DNA of 44,412 nt from Prevotella sp. (GTDB lineage Bacteria; Bacteroidota; Bacteroidia; Bacteroidales; Bacteroidaceae): assembly GCA_017545045.1 (NCBI GenBank), contig JAFYDA010000062.1:1-44412 (forward strand), read 5' to 3'. Under the pieces are notes generated by a model. That model saw only the letters and a program-made list of their open reading frames with translations, had not been told where the DNA came from and ran no database searches. This document shows, piece after piece, positions 16,126 to 24,647 of this stretch (position 1 is the first letter of the stretch; each line of letters starts with the position of its first letter). Position numbers and translations under genes: made by a program.

Positions 16126-17139
16126 ATGAAGAAGTTCCTGGGATTCCTTTTGCTCACCCTGACTGTAGTCTCTTGCTCAGCCCCCGACGGCATATTCCGC
16201 CTGACTGGTAAGTTCAAGAACTTCAGTCAGGGTGAACTCTATATCTACGCCATGAACGGCAAGGGAAAGATTGACACCATCAAGCTGGCCGATAGCAAAT
16301 TCCGCTACGAGATACCGATGGAAGACACTGTCATGCTGAGCATCATCTTCCCTAACTTTTCAGAAATCCCCATCGTTGCCATGCCAGGCACCGACGTAAA
16401 AATGGAAGGTGACGCCTCACACTTGAAGGAGGTGGCCGTAAAAGGAACAGAGGAAAACGACCAGCTAACACTGTTCAGGATGAAGGCTAACGAACAGACG
16501 CCTCCGGAGGCAGCAAAGACGGCTGAGGCGTTTATAAAGGAGCATCCTGCCTCGCCTGCCTGCCTGTACTTGGTCAACAAATACTTTCTGCTGAAAGCTG
16601 ACGCAGACCTCAGTAAGGTGCAGTCACTGCTGACGCTGATGCTGAAAGCAACTCCCGACAACAAACAAATCCAGCAAATAAAGAAACAGACAGCCATGAT
16701 GCACCCGCTGACAAAAGGACACACACTGCCAAAGTTCTCTGCGGTCAGCATTGACGGACGCCATGTCAGCAATGAGGATTTGAAAGGCGACGTCAATATC
16801 GTCTGCATCTGGGCTAACTGGAGCTATGAATCACTAAGCATACAGCGCCAGTTGCTCGAATTACAAAAAGACTATGGAAAGAGGCTCCAGATTGTCGGCA
16901 TCTGCATGGACGCCAATCCTGAAGAATGCCGTAAGACGGTGGAGCGCGACTCACTGCGATGGCCCATCATGTGCGACGGGGCAATGTGGGACATGGCGGT
17001 CGTCAGGCAATTAGGCATTCAAGCAGTGCCAGACAACATCATTACAGGCAAAGACGGAAAAATCATTGCCTCCCGGCTTTCTGCCGGAGAATTAAGACTC
17101 AAGATTCAGGAATTACTGAATCAGACAGCAAAGAAATAA
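16126..17139 (+). CDS. thioredoxin-fold lipoprotein (DUF4369/TlpA type) lacking the CxxC
   Basis: 337 aa. Lipoprotein signal MKKFLGFLLLTLTVVSCS. Residues about 25-110 resemble the DUF4369 domain (FRLTGKFKNFSQGELYIYAM). The C-terminal half is an AhpC/TlpA-like thioredoxin fold: LPKFSAVSIDGRHVSNEDLK, VNIVCIWANW, a cis-Pro segment QAVPDNIITGKDGKII. Where family members have WCxxC this protein has WSYES (around residues 232-236), so both redox cysteines are replaced by serine. A thiol-redox role is therefore unlikely; a binding or chaperone-like role is possible. Follows the TPR lipoprotein gene by 6 nt. Converges with trpS, whose stop is 4 nt away. Confidence 0.75.
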   Translation: MKKFLGFLLLTLTVVSCSAPDGIFRLTGKFKNFSQGELYIYAMNGKGKIDTIKLADSKFRYEIPMEDTVMLSIIFPNFSEIPIVAMPGTDVKMEGDASHLKEVAVKGTEENDQLTLFRMKANEQTPPEAAKTAEAFIKEHPASPACLYLVNKYFLLKADADLSKVQSLLTLMLKATPDNKQIQQIKKQTAMMHPLTKGHTLPKFSAVSIDGRHVSNEDLKGDVNIVCIWANWSYESLSIQRQLLELQKDYGKRLQIVGICMDANPEECRKTVERDSLRWPIMCDGAMWDMAVVRQLGIQAVPDNIITGKDGKIIASRLSAGELRLKIQELLNQTAKK

Positions 17140-17143
17140 CAAC

Positions 17144-18223
<1,080 letters not shown>

Positions 18224-18241
18224 TTATTTAAATTCGGACTG

Positions 18242-18272
18242 CAAAGGTACGAAAAAACGAGGGAAAAGCAAA
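18242..18272 (-). promoter_or_regulatory. Bacteroidota-type promoter of trpS
   Basis: Minus strand TTTG (18272-18269), 19 nt, TACCTTTG (18249-18242). The trpS ATG at 18211 is about 30 nt downstream. It overlaps the hairpin at 18252-18288. Confidence 0.8.
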
Positions 18273-18288
18273 AGGAAAACTCGTTTTT
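18252..18288 (-). terminator. probable terminator of the trp operon after trpA
   Basis: Minus strand AAAAACGAG, an 18-nt spacer, CTCGTTTTTTC. The 9-bp stem ends in a T-run. Low GC and a large loop make it weaker than the window's other terminators. Confidence 0.5.
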
Positions 18289-18310
18289 CTTATGCTTTTC
18301 CTGTCTCTGT

Positions 18311-19087
18311 TCAACTAAGGGCTTCAAACAGACGGTCAAGGGCGGTGTCAGTGTTGCCATCGGCTTCGTTGAGGAGAGTGACGAACTTCGAACCGATGAT
18401 GGCACCAGCAGCATTGTCGTTGGCGGCCTTCAGTGTCTGGGCGTTGCTGATGCCGAAGCCGATCATGCGGGGATTGCGGAGGTTCATCGCGCCGATGCGG
18501 CGGAAGTAAGCCTGCTTGGCGTCGTCAAAACTCTTCTGGGCACCGGTGATGGCGGCGCTGCTGACCATGTAGATGAAGCCGTCAGTGTGGTCGTCAATGA
18601 AGCGGATACGGTCGTCGCTGGTCTCGGGGGTGATGAGCATGATGACTCTTAAATCATATTTGTCGGCGACGGGCTTCACCTGGGCGAGGTAGTCATCGAA
18701 GGGGAGGTCGGGGATGATCATGCCGCTGACGCCGGCATCGGCGCACGACTGGCAGAAGGCTTCGATGCCGTAGTGGAGGATGGGATTGAGATAGCCCATC
18801 AATATCAGCGGGATATGTACCTCGTCCTTGATGGCTTTCAACTGGTCGAAGAGGGTTTTCAGGGTCATGCCGTTCTTGAGGGCTGTGGTGGCAGCACTTT
18901 GGATGACGGGGCCGTCAGCGAGGGGGTCGCTGAAGGGGATGCCGACCTCGATGAAGTCGATGCCTCTTTTTTGCATGGTTTTTATCACGGTGGCGGTGCC
19001 GTCGAGGGTGGGACATCCGGCACAGAAGTAGAGGCTTAACAGTTTGCGGTCGCCGCGAGTGGCGAAAACTTGGTTTATCTTGTTCAT
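18311..19087 (-). CDS. trpA: tryptophan synthase alpha chain
   Basis: 258 aa. Cleaves indole-3-glycerol phosphate to indole, which passes to TrpB. Family motifs: FIEVGIPFSDPLADGPVIQ (catalytic Glu in EVGIPFSDP), LILMGYLNPILHYG, GMIIPDLPFDDY (catalytic Asp), then IYMVSSAAITGAQ and IGFGISNAQTL (phosphate site). GYLNPILHYG and the length are normal. Last gene of the trp operon. It starts 76 nt after trpC, and that gap, where trpF would be expected in this gene order, contains only a CAGAG/CTCTG repeat tract. Confidence 0.95.
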   Translation of the reverse strand: MNKINQVFATRGDRKLLSLYFCAGCPTLDGTATVIKTMQKRGIDFIEVGIPFSDPLADGPVIQSAATTALKNGMTLKTLFDQLKAIKDEVHIPLILMGYLNPILHYGIEAFCQSCADAGVSGMIIPDLPFDDYLAQVKPVADKYDLRVIMLITPETSDDRIRFIDDHTDGFIYMVSSAAITGAQKSFDDAKQAYFRRIGAMNLRNPRMIGFGISNAQTLKAANDNAAGAIIGSKFVTLLNEADGNTDTALDRLFEALS

Positions 19088-19106
19088 TGTTTTGCTGTTT
19101 TAATGG

Positions 19107-19194
19107 AACACAGAGACTGGAGGCACAGAGTTTCTTTTCTCTGTTGTCGTTGGCACAGAGCTTTTATTCTCTGTGTCTTTGTGTCTCTGTGTTC
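19107..19194. repeat. CAGAG/CTCTG tract filling the trpC-trpA gap
   Basis: At least nine CACAGAG or CTCTGTG words, first in one orientation and then the other (ACACAGAG at 19109; CTCTGTGTCTTTGTGTCTCTGTGTTC at 19169-19194), giving a potential long hairpin. The last part overlaps the trpC stop and encodes its final residues LNTETQRHRE. Confidence 0.75.
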
Positions 19195-19958
19195 AGTTCA
19201 TGTATAAATTGGTTGAGGGCCTGGCCGGGGTCGGGCTGTCGCATAAAGGTCTCGCCGATGAGGAAGCCGCGGAATCCGGCGGCGCGGAGGGCGCAGACGG
19301 TCTGCGGGTTACTGATGCCGCTCTCGCTGACGAGGGCGGGCGTTGTGTTCGTGGCTGTGGCACAGCCACATACTGAACGGAGGCGCTCAGCCAGACGGAA
19401 GGAGTTCTCAACGTCGGTGTGGAAGGAGCCGAGGTTGCGGTTGTTGATGCCACAGAGGTCGGGCTGCAGGTCGGCATACTCCAGTTCCTGTTCGGAGTGC
19501 ATTTCTAACAGTACCTCAAGGCCAAGGGCGTGTGCCTTATCCAACAGCGATCGGCATTGTGCTTTAGTCAGGCAGGCGGCGATGAGCAGGACGGCGCTGG
19601 CTCCACAGAGGGCGGCGGCATAGAGCTGGGCCTCGTCGATGACGAAATTCTTATATAATATAGGAAGGGTGACGCCGGACGTGCGAGCCGTGCGGATGAA
19701 GTCATCGGAGCCGCCGAAGTAGTGCTCGTCGGTAAGGATGGAGAGGGCCGCGGCGCCGTTCTGCTGATAGCTCAGCGGGATGATGTCGGGGCGGCCTTCT
19801 TCCTTAATCCAGCCCTTCGAGGGTGAGCGGCGCTTGAACTCGGCAATAATGCCGCTCTCGCTCTGGAGCAAAGCCTCGCGCAGAGACGGTTTCTTAGCGC
19901 AAAGCTGCTCCAGTTCCACATGCTTATGGGCAATGATTTCTTGAAGAATATCCTGCAT
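19164..19958 (-). CDS. trpC: indole-3-glycerol phosphate synthase
   Basis: 264 aa. Closes the indole ring: CdRP to indole-3-glycerol phosphate. Family motifs: IIAEFKRRSPSKGWI (catalytic Lys), ALSILTDEHYFGGSDDF, LPILYKNFVIDEAQLY, VLLEMHSEQEL, GINNRNLGSFHTDVENS, and ALVSESGISNPQTV with GFLIGETFM. It is a stand-alone TrpC, not fused to TrpF. The C-terminus LNTETQRHRE is encoded by an intergenic repeat tract and is unlikely to be part of the native barrel. Followed 76 nt later by trpA; no trpF in between. Confidence 0.95.
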   Translation of the reverse strand: MQDILQEIIAHKHVELEQLCAKKPSLREALLQSESGIIAEFKRRSPSKGWIKEEGRPDIIPLSYQQNGAAALSILTDEHYFGGSDDFIRTARTSGVTLPILYKNFVIDEAQLYAAALCGASAVLLIAACLTKAQCRSLLDKAHALGLEVLLEMHSEQELEYADLQPDLCGINNRNLGSFHTDVENSFRLAERLRSVCGCATATNTTPALVSESGISNPQTVCALRAAGFRGFLIGETFMRQPDPGQALNQFIHELNTETQRHRE

Positions 19959-19964
19959 AGTTTT

Positions 19965-19996
19965 CGTTATTACGTTATATCGTTATCACGTTATTA
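19965..19996. repeat. four tandem 8-mers in the trpD-trpC gap
   Basis: CGTTATTA, CGTTATAT, CGTTATCA, CGTTATTA in direct succession (19965-19996), then CGATTTA. They occupy almost the whole 42-nt gap. Confidence 0.75.
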
Positions 19997-20000
19997 CGAT

Positions 20001-21053
20001 TTAGCTGTTGAGTTCCACGAACTTCTTGAACGTCTTCAGGGCGTTGCCGCTGTCGATACTCTCGCGGGCAATCTCAATACATTCCTCGATGCTCTTCTGA
20101 CCCTTCTCCAGCACCTGAATACCAAAGCCTGCGTTGGCCAGCACGATGTTCTTCTGGGCGGGCAAGGCGCGGTTCTCCAGCACACTGTCGAAAATCTGTG
20201 CGGCCTCCTCCTCGGTGGCACCGCCAACGAGTTCCTCGGGCTTGGCAATGTCGAAGCCGAGGTCGCGGGGGGAGAAGATGCGCTCGTAGCCGAAGGTGTC
20301 GGCGGGGGAACCGCCGACCGCAGACGAGCCGAAACCGGTGGTTACCTTGAAGTCGCCCGTCAGCGAAATCTCGTCGTAGCCGTCGATGCTGTTCACGATG
20401 CCGTAGTCGATGCCGAGCTTCTGGTACACGGCGTGATAGAGCCGCATCTGGTCGAGGTTGGCCACGCCGAGCAGCTGGCATTTGGGACGCGATGGATTGA
20501 CAATGGGGCCAAGCAGATTAAAGATGGTTGGGAACGGCAGAGCCTTGCGGATGGGTCCGACGAACTTCATCGCCTTGGCGAAGAGCTGGGCGTGGAGATA
20601 CACGATGCCGGCCTCGTTGAGACTCCTATTGAGACGGTCGATGTCATCGGTAAACTTGATGCCGTGATGGGCGATGACGTTCGACGCACCCGATACTGAC
20701 GTGGCGGCGTAGTTGCCGTGCTTCGCCACCTTGTAGCCCGCGCCGGCGATGACGAAGCAGGCCGTGGTAGAGATATTAAAAGTGTTCTTGCGGTCGCCGC
20801 CGGTGCCGACGACATCGATGTAGCGGTCGCAGTCGAGGATGGCGGGCACACCCGTCTCCAGGATGCCGTCGCGGAAGCCTAACAGCTCATCGACGGTGAC
20901 GCCGCGCATCTGCAGGCAGGTCAGCAGGGCTGTAATCTGCTCGTTGGGATACTCACTCTGTGTGATTCCAATCAGGATGGTCTTCATCTCCTCGCGGGAG
21001 AGCTCTTCGTGGTTCAGGAGGCGGAAGAGGTAGCCTTTCATTGTCTGTTCCAT
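20001..21053 (-). CDS. trpD: anthranilate phosphoribosyltransferase
   Basis: 350 aa. Transfers phosphoribose from PRPP to anthranilate. Signature segments: VDVVGTGGDRKNTFNIST (PRPP and Mg site, about 80-97), VAKHGNYAATSVSGASNVI with the KHGN anthranilate loop, and LRLYHAV-like MRLYHAVYQKLGI. The length is typical. Lies between trpG (103 nt upstream, palindromic repeats) and trpC (42 nt downstream, CGTTAT tract). Start codon preceded by an AT-rich region; another in-frame Met lies at residue 5, so the exact start is uncertain by a few codons. Confidence 0.95.
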   Translation of the reverse strand: MEQTMKGYLFRLLNHEELSREEMKTILIGITQSEYPNEQITALLTCLQMRGVTVDELLGFRDGILETGVPAILDCDRYIDVVGTGGDRKNTFNISTTACFVIAGAGYKVAKHGNYAATSVSGASNVIAHHGIKFTDDIDRLNRSLNEAGIVYLHAQLFAKAMKFVGPIRKALPFPTIFNLLGPIVNPSRPKCQLLGVANLDQMRLYHAVYQKLGIDYGIVNSIDGYDEISLTGDFKVTTGFGSSAVGGSPADTFGYERIFSPRDLGFDIAKPEELVGGATEEEAAQIFDSVLENRALPAQKNIVLANAGFGIQVLEKGQKSIEECIEIARESIDSGNALKTFKKFVELNS

Positions 21054-21093
21054 ATTCGGTTTTGAAATTTTATTGTATTTTTGTTCTGATTTG

Positions 21094-21157
21094 GCTTCCG
21101 TTTGTCAAACGGAGGCTGTTTTCGGCTGTCGACGGCTTCCGTTTCGCAAACGGAAAC
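21094..21157. repeat. two palindromes in the trpG-trpD gap
   Basis: GCTTCCGTTT-GTC-AAACGGAGGC (21094-21116) and GCTTCCGTTT-CGC-AAACGGAAAC (21135-21157), 41 nt apart. Each can form a hairpin of 8-10 bp; the second runs up to the trpG stop codon. No T-run, so they are not obvious terminators. Confidence 0.75.
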
Positions 21158-21720
21158 TATAGGAAGAGCCAGTTCTGCAGCATCTGCCGTCCGTCGGGAG
21201 TCAGCACGCTCTCCGGGTGAAACTGTATGCCACGGACGTTCAGCTCGCGGTGGCGCAGGGCCATGATTTGTCCTTCTTCAGAGACGGCGGTAACTTCGAG
21301 GCAAGCGGGAAAACCGCTTGACGCAACCACCCAGGAGTGGTAACGGCCGACGGTGATATCCTTTTCCAATCTGGAGAACAGCGGGTCGTCGGCGATGATG
21401 TGACAGGGCGTTGCCACCCCGTGGAACACCTGCGAGAGGTTCTCCAGTCGGGCGCCAAACACCTCGCCGATGGCCTGATGCCCCAGACAGACGCCCAGGA
21501 TGGGCTTCCGTCCAGCATAGGTACGTATGACATCGCAGAGCAACCCTGCCTCCGAGGGAATGCCAGGACCGGGCGAGAGAATAATCTTACTGTAGGGTTC
21601 TAAGTCGGAAAGTTCGAACTGGTCGTTGCGCAGTACCGTAACCTCTGCCCCCAACTCTTTCACTAAATGACTCAGATTATAGGTAAACGAGTCGTAATTA
21701 TCGATGATGACTATCTTCAT
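21157..21720 (-). CDS. trpG: anthranilate synthase component II (glutamine amidotransferase)
   Basis: 187 aa. Supplies ammonia from glutamine to TrpE. Class I amidotransferase features: DNYDSFTYNL at the start, the oxyanion segment ILSPGPGIPSEAG, nucleophile Cys78 in GVCLGHQAIGE, and the His/Glu pair in IQFHPESVLTPDG near the C-terminus. It is the stand-alone form. Its location between trpE and trpD assigns it to tryptophan, although such subunits often also serve 4-amino-4-deoxychorismate synthesis; no pabB is present in the window. The 43-nt gap to trpE contains repeated GGAATT(G/A)AT words. Confidence 0.93.
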   Translation of the reverse strand: MKIVIIDNYDSFTYNLSHLVKELGAEVTVLRNDQFELSDLEPYSKIILSPGPGIPSEAGLLCDVIRTYAGRKPILGVCLGHQAIGEVFGARLENLSQVFHGVATPCHIIADDPLFSRLEKDITVGRYHSWVVASSGFPACLEVTAVSEEGQIMALRHRELNVRGIQFHPESVLTPDGRQMLQNWLFL

Positions 21721-21763
21721 AGGAATGATGGGAATTGATAGGAATTAATGAGAATAATGGGTG

Positions 21764-23155
21764 CTATAAGATTGCGGCTTTTTCTATGGCCTTGCGCAGG
21801 GCACCGAGTTTGTTGTTCACTTCCTGCAGTTCGTACTCCACGTCGCTCTTGGCCACGATGCCGCCGCCAGCCTGGAACCACAGTTCGTTGTTGCGGCTTA
21901 CGAACGTACGGATGGTGATGGCCTGATTCAGGCTGCCGTCCAGTCCGATGATGCCGATGCACCCGCCGTATGCGCCGCGGTTATGCGGTTCGTATTCGCT
22001 GATGAGCTGCATGGCGCGCACCTTCGGCGCACCGCTCAGCGTGCCGGCTGGGAACGTGTCGACAAACGCCTTAATGGGGTCGGCACCCTCGTCCAACGTT
22101 CCAGAAACACGAGAAACGAGATGGATGACGTGCGAATAGTACTGCAAATCCTTGTAGAAATCAACCTTCACACCGTGGCAGTTGCGGCTCAGGTCATTAC
22201 GCGCCAAGTCCACCAGCATCACATGCTCCGCATTCTCCTTCGGGTCATTACGCAGGTACTCTGCACCCTTGCGGTCGGCCTCCGCGTCGCCTGTGCGTTT
22301 GGTGGTTCCAGCGATGGGGTCGATATAGGCCTTCCTGCCTTCAATGCGACAATGGGTCTCTGGTGATGAACCAAAGATGCGGAAGCCGCCAAAATCAAAG
22401 TAGAACAGATACGGGCTGGGATTGATGCTCCGCAGCGCACGGTAGAGCTTGAAGTCATCGCCCTCATAGCGCTGGATAAAGCGGCGACTCAGCACAATCT
22501 GGAATACATCGCCGCGCAGACAGTGCTGGATGCCCCGCCGGATATTCTCCCTGTGCTCATCGTCGGTCAGCGTAGAGCGCACATCACCCACGGGATGGAA
22601 GTCGTAAGCCTGCACACTGGCCTTGTTCATCGCCTTCAGCACGGCGTCGATGTCAGCAGCGTCGCCCAGCGTCACAACTTTGAGCATATTGTTATGATGG
22701 TCGAACACAATCACCACCTTATATAATATATATAGCACGTCGGGCGCGTCGTTTTTCTCCTGTGTCTCGTCCTTCACGGCGATGTTCTCGAAATAGCGCA
22801 CGGCGTTGAACGAGGTGTAGCCGAACAGTCCGCACACGTCTGCATCGTCACCCTCTACGTGGATGCGGTCGATGAGGGCGTGGATAGCTTCGACGGAGCC
22901 GTATTCCTTGCCGAGGGCGCGGCGCTCGGTGGTTCCGTCGGGAAAACCGACGGACGCGACTCCGTGGCCGATGGCAACGCTGGCGATAGGGTTGATGCCA
23001 ATAAACGAGCGCGAATTGTTTGCGTCGTGATAGTCGGCACACTCCATCAGCGCACTCTGGGGATAGAGGTCGCGCAAGCGCATGTACACACCGACGGGCG
23101 TGTAGAGGTCGGCGAGAATCGTCTTACTGGTTGTTGTATATTTAAAAGTTTCCAT
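21764..23155 (-). CDS. trpE: anthranilate synthase component I
   Basis: 463 aa. Converts chorismate to anthranilate with TrpG. Conserved chorismate-binding segments: GDVFQIVLSRRF, IAGTTKRTGDAEADRKGAEY, MLVDLARNDLSRN (metal Glu/Asp region), and PAGTLSGAPKVRAMQLI. Near the N-terminus SALMECADYHDANNSRSFIG occupies the position of the LLES feedback site, reading LMEC here, so tryptophan inhibition may be retained. Short for the family but complete. Second gene of the operon, 20 nt after trpB. Confidence 0.95.
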   Translation of the reverse strand: METFKYTTTSKTILADLYTPVGVYMRLRDLYPQSALMECADYHDANNSRSFIGINPIASVAIGHGVASVGFPDGTTERRALGKEYGSVEAIHALIDRIHVEGDDADVCGLFGYTSFNAVRYFENIAVKDETQEKNDAPDVLYILYKVVIVFDHHNNMLKVVTLGDAADIDAVLKAMNKASVQAYDFHPVGDVRSTLTDDEHRENIRRGIQHCLRGDVFQIVLSRRFIQRYEGDDFKLYRALRSINPSPYLFYFDFGGFRIFGSSPETHCRIEGRKAYIDPIAGTTKRTGDAEADRKGAEYLRNDPKENAEHVMLVDLARNDLSRNCHGVKVDFYKDLQYYSHVIHLVSRVSGTLDEGADPIKAFVDTFPAGTLSGAPKVRAMQLISEYEPHNRGAYGGCIGIIGLDGSLNQAITIRTFVSRNNELWFQAGGGIVAKSDVEYELQEVNNKLGALRKAIEKAAIL

Positions 23156-23175
23156 AAATTCGTGTAATTCGTTGT

Positions 23176-24381
23176 TTAAAAATTTCCGTATTCCTTCGCC
23201 ATTTGCTTGTTCTTCAGATACGTTTCCACGTCCTTGTCACCGCGACCGCTGACGGTGAGCACCACCACGTCTGAGGGCTTGAAGGTCAATTTCTTCAGTG
23301 CGGCAATCGCGTGAGCGCTCTCGATGGCTGGGATGATGCCTTCCATCCTTGTCAGTTCATATCCTCCGTAGATGGCCTCGTCGTCGTTGATGCTCAGCAC
23401 CTGCGTACGGCCTTGCTTGGCCATGTTGCAATGCATCGGTCCCACGCCGGGATAGTCGAGACCAGCCGAGATAGTAAATGCCTCCTGAATCTGACCGTCC
23501 TCATTCTGCATCACCAGCATCTTCGCACCGTGCAGGATGCCTGTCGTGCCGCGATGAATCGTTGCTGCCGTATAATCGGTATCCCAGCCGTGTCCGCCAG
23601 CCTCGGCCAATACGATTTTCACACGATCATCATCCATATAGTGATAGATGGTGCCTGCGGCATTACTTCCACCGCCGATACAGGCTATCAAGTAGTCAGG
23701 ATAGTCACGACCTGTCTTTTCCTCCAACTGCCACTTGATTTCTTCAGAGATCACACTCTGCATCCGCGCCACGAGGTCGGGATAAGGATGCGGCCCCATC
23801 GTCGAGCCCACGATATAGAACGTGTCGCTGGGATGACAGCACCAGTCGCGGATAGCCTCGCTACAGGCGTCGCTCAGTGTCATGTTACCCGTACGGACAG
23901 GATGCACCTCAGCACCCAACATTTTCATACGCTCGACATTGGTGTGCTGACGCTCCACGTCGGTAGCACCCATAAACACTTCGCACTTCATGTTCATCAG
24001 CGCACAAACCGTCGCCGTCGCCACACCATGCTGTCCAGCTCCCGTCTCTGCAATGATGCGCGTCTTGCCAATCTTCTTTGCCAGCAGAATCTGTCCGATG
24101 GTGTTGTTAATCTTGTGCGCACCCGTATGGTTCAGGTCTTCGCGCTTCAGATAGAGCTGGCATCCGTACCGCTCGCTCATCCGCTTTGCGAAGTACAGCG
24201 GAGACGGCCGTCCCACGTAGTCCTTCAGCAGTGCATGATACTCCTGCTTGAACTCTTCGCTTTCTACAATCGGCAGATATGCCTCCTGCAAATCCCTCAC
24301 ACACTTGTAGAGAATCTCCGGCACATAAGCGCCACCGAACTCCCCGTAAAATCCTTTCTCGTCAACTTGATACTTGTTCAT
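23176..24381 (-). CDS. trpB: tryptophan synthase beta chain
   Basis: 401 aa. Condenses indole with serine using pyridoxal phosphate. Motifs: FGGAYVPEILY near the start, the PLP lysine Lys90 in LNHTGAHKINN, AETGAGQHGVATA, and the phosphate-binding GGGSNAAG (about 235). It is the long-established TrpB1 type. First structural gene, so the order is trpB-E-G-D-C-A, as in other Bacteroidales apart from the absent trpF. Its 5' leader (24382-24585) contains a Trp-codon leader peptide and terminator, described separately. The leader's last 30 nt repeat the word ATTTAC/ATTTAT. Confidence 0.96.
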   Translation of the reverse strand: MNKYQVDEKGFYGEFGGAYVPEILYKCVRDLQEAYLPIVESEEFKQEYHALLKDYVGRPSPLYFAKRMSERYGCQLYLKREDLNHTGAHKINNTIGQILLAKKIGKTRIIAETGAGQHGVATATVCALMNMKCEVFMGATDVERQHTNVERMKMLGAEVHPVRTGNMTLSDACSEAIRDWCCHPSDTFYIVGSTMGPHPYPDLVARMQSVISEEIKWQLEEKTGRDYPDYLIACIGGGSNAAGTIYHYMDDDRVKIVLAEAGGHGWDTDYTAATIHRGTTGILHGAKMLVMQNEDGQIQEAFTISAGLDYPGVGPMHCNMAKQGRTQVLSINDDEAIYGGYELTRMEGIIPAIESAHAIAALKKLTFKPSDVVVLTVSGRGDKDVETYLKNKQMAKEYGNF

Positions 24382-24425
24382 ATTATCATCGTTTTTGTGT
24401 AATAAATCGTAAATTAGTAAATCAT

Positions 24426-24461
24426 AAACAAAAGAGACTCGCCGCTGTCGCGACGAGCCTC
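24426..24461 (-). terminator. attenuator terminator in the trp leader
   Basis: On the minus strand the RNA reads GAGGCUCGUCGC (24461-24450), loop GACA, GCGGCGAGUCUC (24445-24434), then UUUUGUUU. The stem is 12 bp with two G-U pairs. It is followed at once by the U tract and sits 45 nt before the trpB ATG. Confidence 0.9.
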
Positions 24462-24522
24462 CGTTTTATCCCTTTGATGAACACACACGGCTCAGTGCCT
24501 CGCGACTTTATCGAGTCTCGAG
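24447..24522 (-). promoter_or_regulatory. pause hairpin and antiterminator of the trp attenuator
   Basis: Pause hairpin, minus strand 24522-24499: CTCG-A-GACT, loop CGATAA, AGTC-G-CGAG. Antiterminator: GTCGCGA (24506-24500) pairs with TCGCGAC (24453-24447), reinforced by GAGCC (24493-24489) with GGCTC (24459-24455). These use the 5' arm of the terminator, so the two structures exclude each other. The Trp codons end at 24525, so a ribosome stalled on them would cover the left arm of the pause hairpin and free the right arm for antitermination. One at the stop (24494-24492) would cover the right arm and allow termination. Confidence 0.85.
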
Positions 24523-24560
24523 CGCCACCACCAAGCGTAAGCATTCATAAAATTATTCAT
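24492..24560 (-). CDS. trpL: trp leader peptide (22 aa, three consecutive Trp)
   Basis: ATG at 24560, TGA at 24494-24492. The peptide begins MNNFMNAYAWWWR and ends KVARH. Trp codons are at residues 10-12 (24533-24525). It lies between a consensus promoter and a terminator directly before trpB, and the downstream RNA can fold into mutually exclusive pause, antiterminator and terminator structures. Together these mark a ribosome-mediated attenuator: low charged tRNA-Trp stalls the ribosome at the Trp codons and lets the operon be read. A second in-frame ATG at residue 5 could also be the start. Confidence 0.9.
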   Translation of the reverse strand: MNNFMNAYAWWWRSRLDKVARH

Positions 24561-24588
24561 AATTCGATATTTTCTTTCAATTCGGCAG

Positions 24589-24620
24589 CAAAAGTAATCA
24601 TTTTCTTTCAAACTGCCAAA
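24589..24620 (-). promoter_or_regulatory. Bacteroidota-type promoter of the trp operon
   Basis: Minus strand TTTG (24620-24617), 20 nt, TACTTTTG (24596-24589). Transcription should start about 24584, some 24 nt before the leader-peptide ATG at 24560. Confidence 0.8.
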
Positions 24621-24647
24621 TATTTCGACAGATTTTTTGCTATTTTC

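Noticed and set aside
21094-21157. The two palindromes in the trpG-trpD gap as terminators
   Set aside because: Neither is followed by a T-run in either direction, and both lie inside an operon whose genes must be expressed together.
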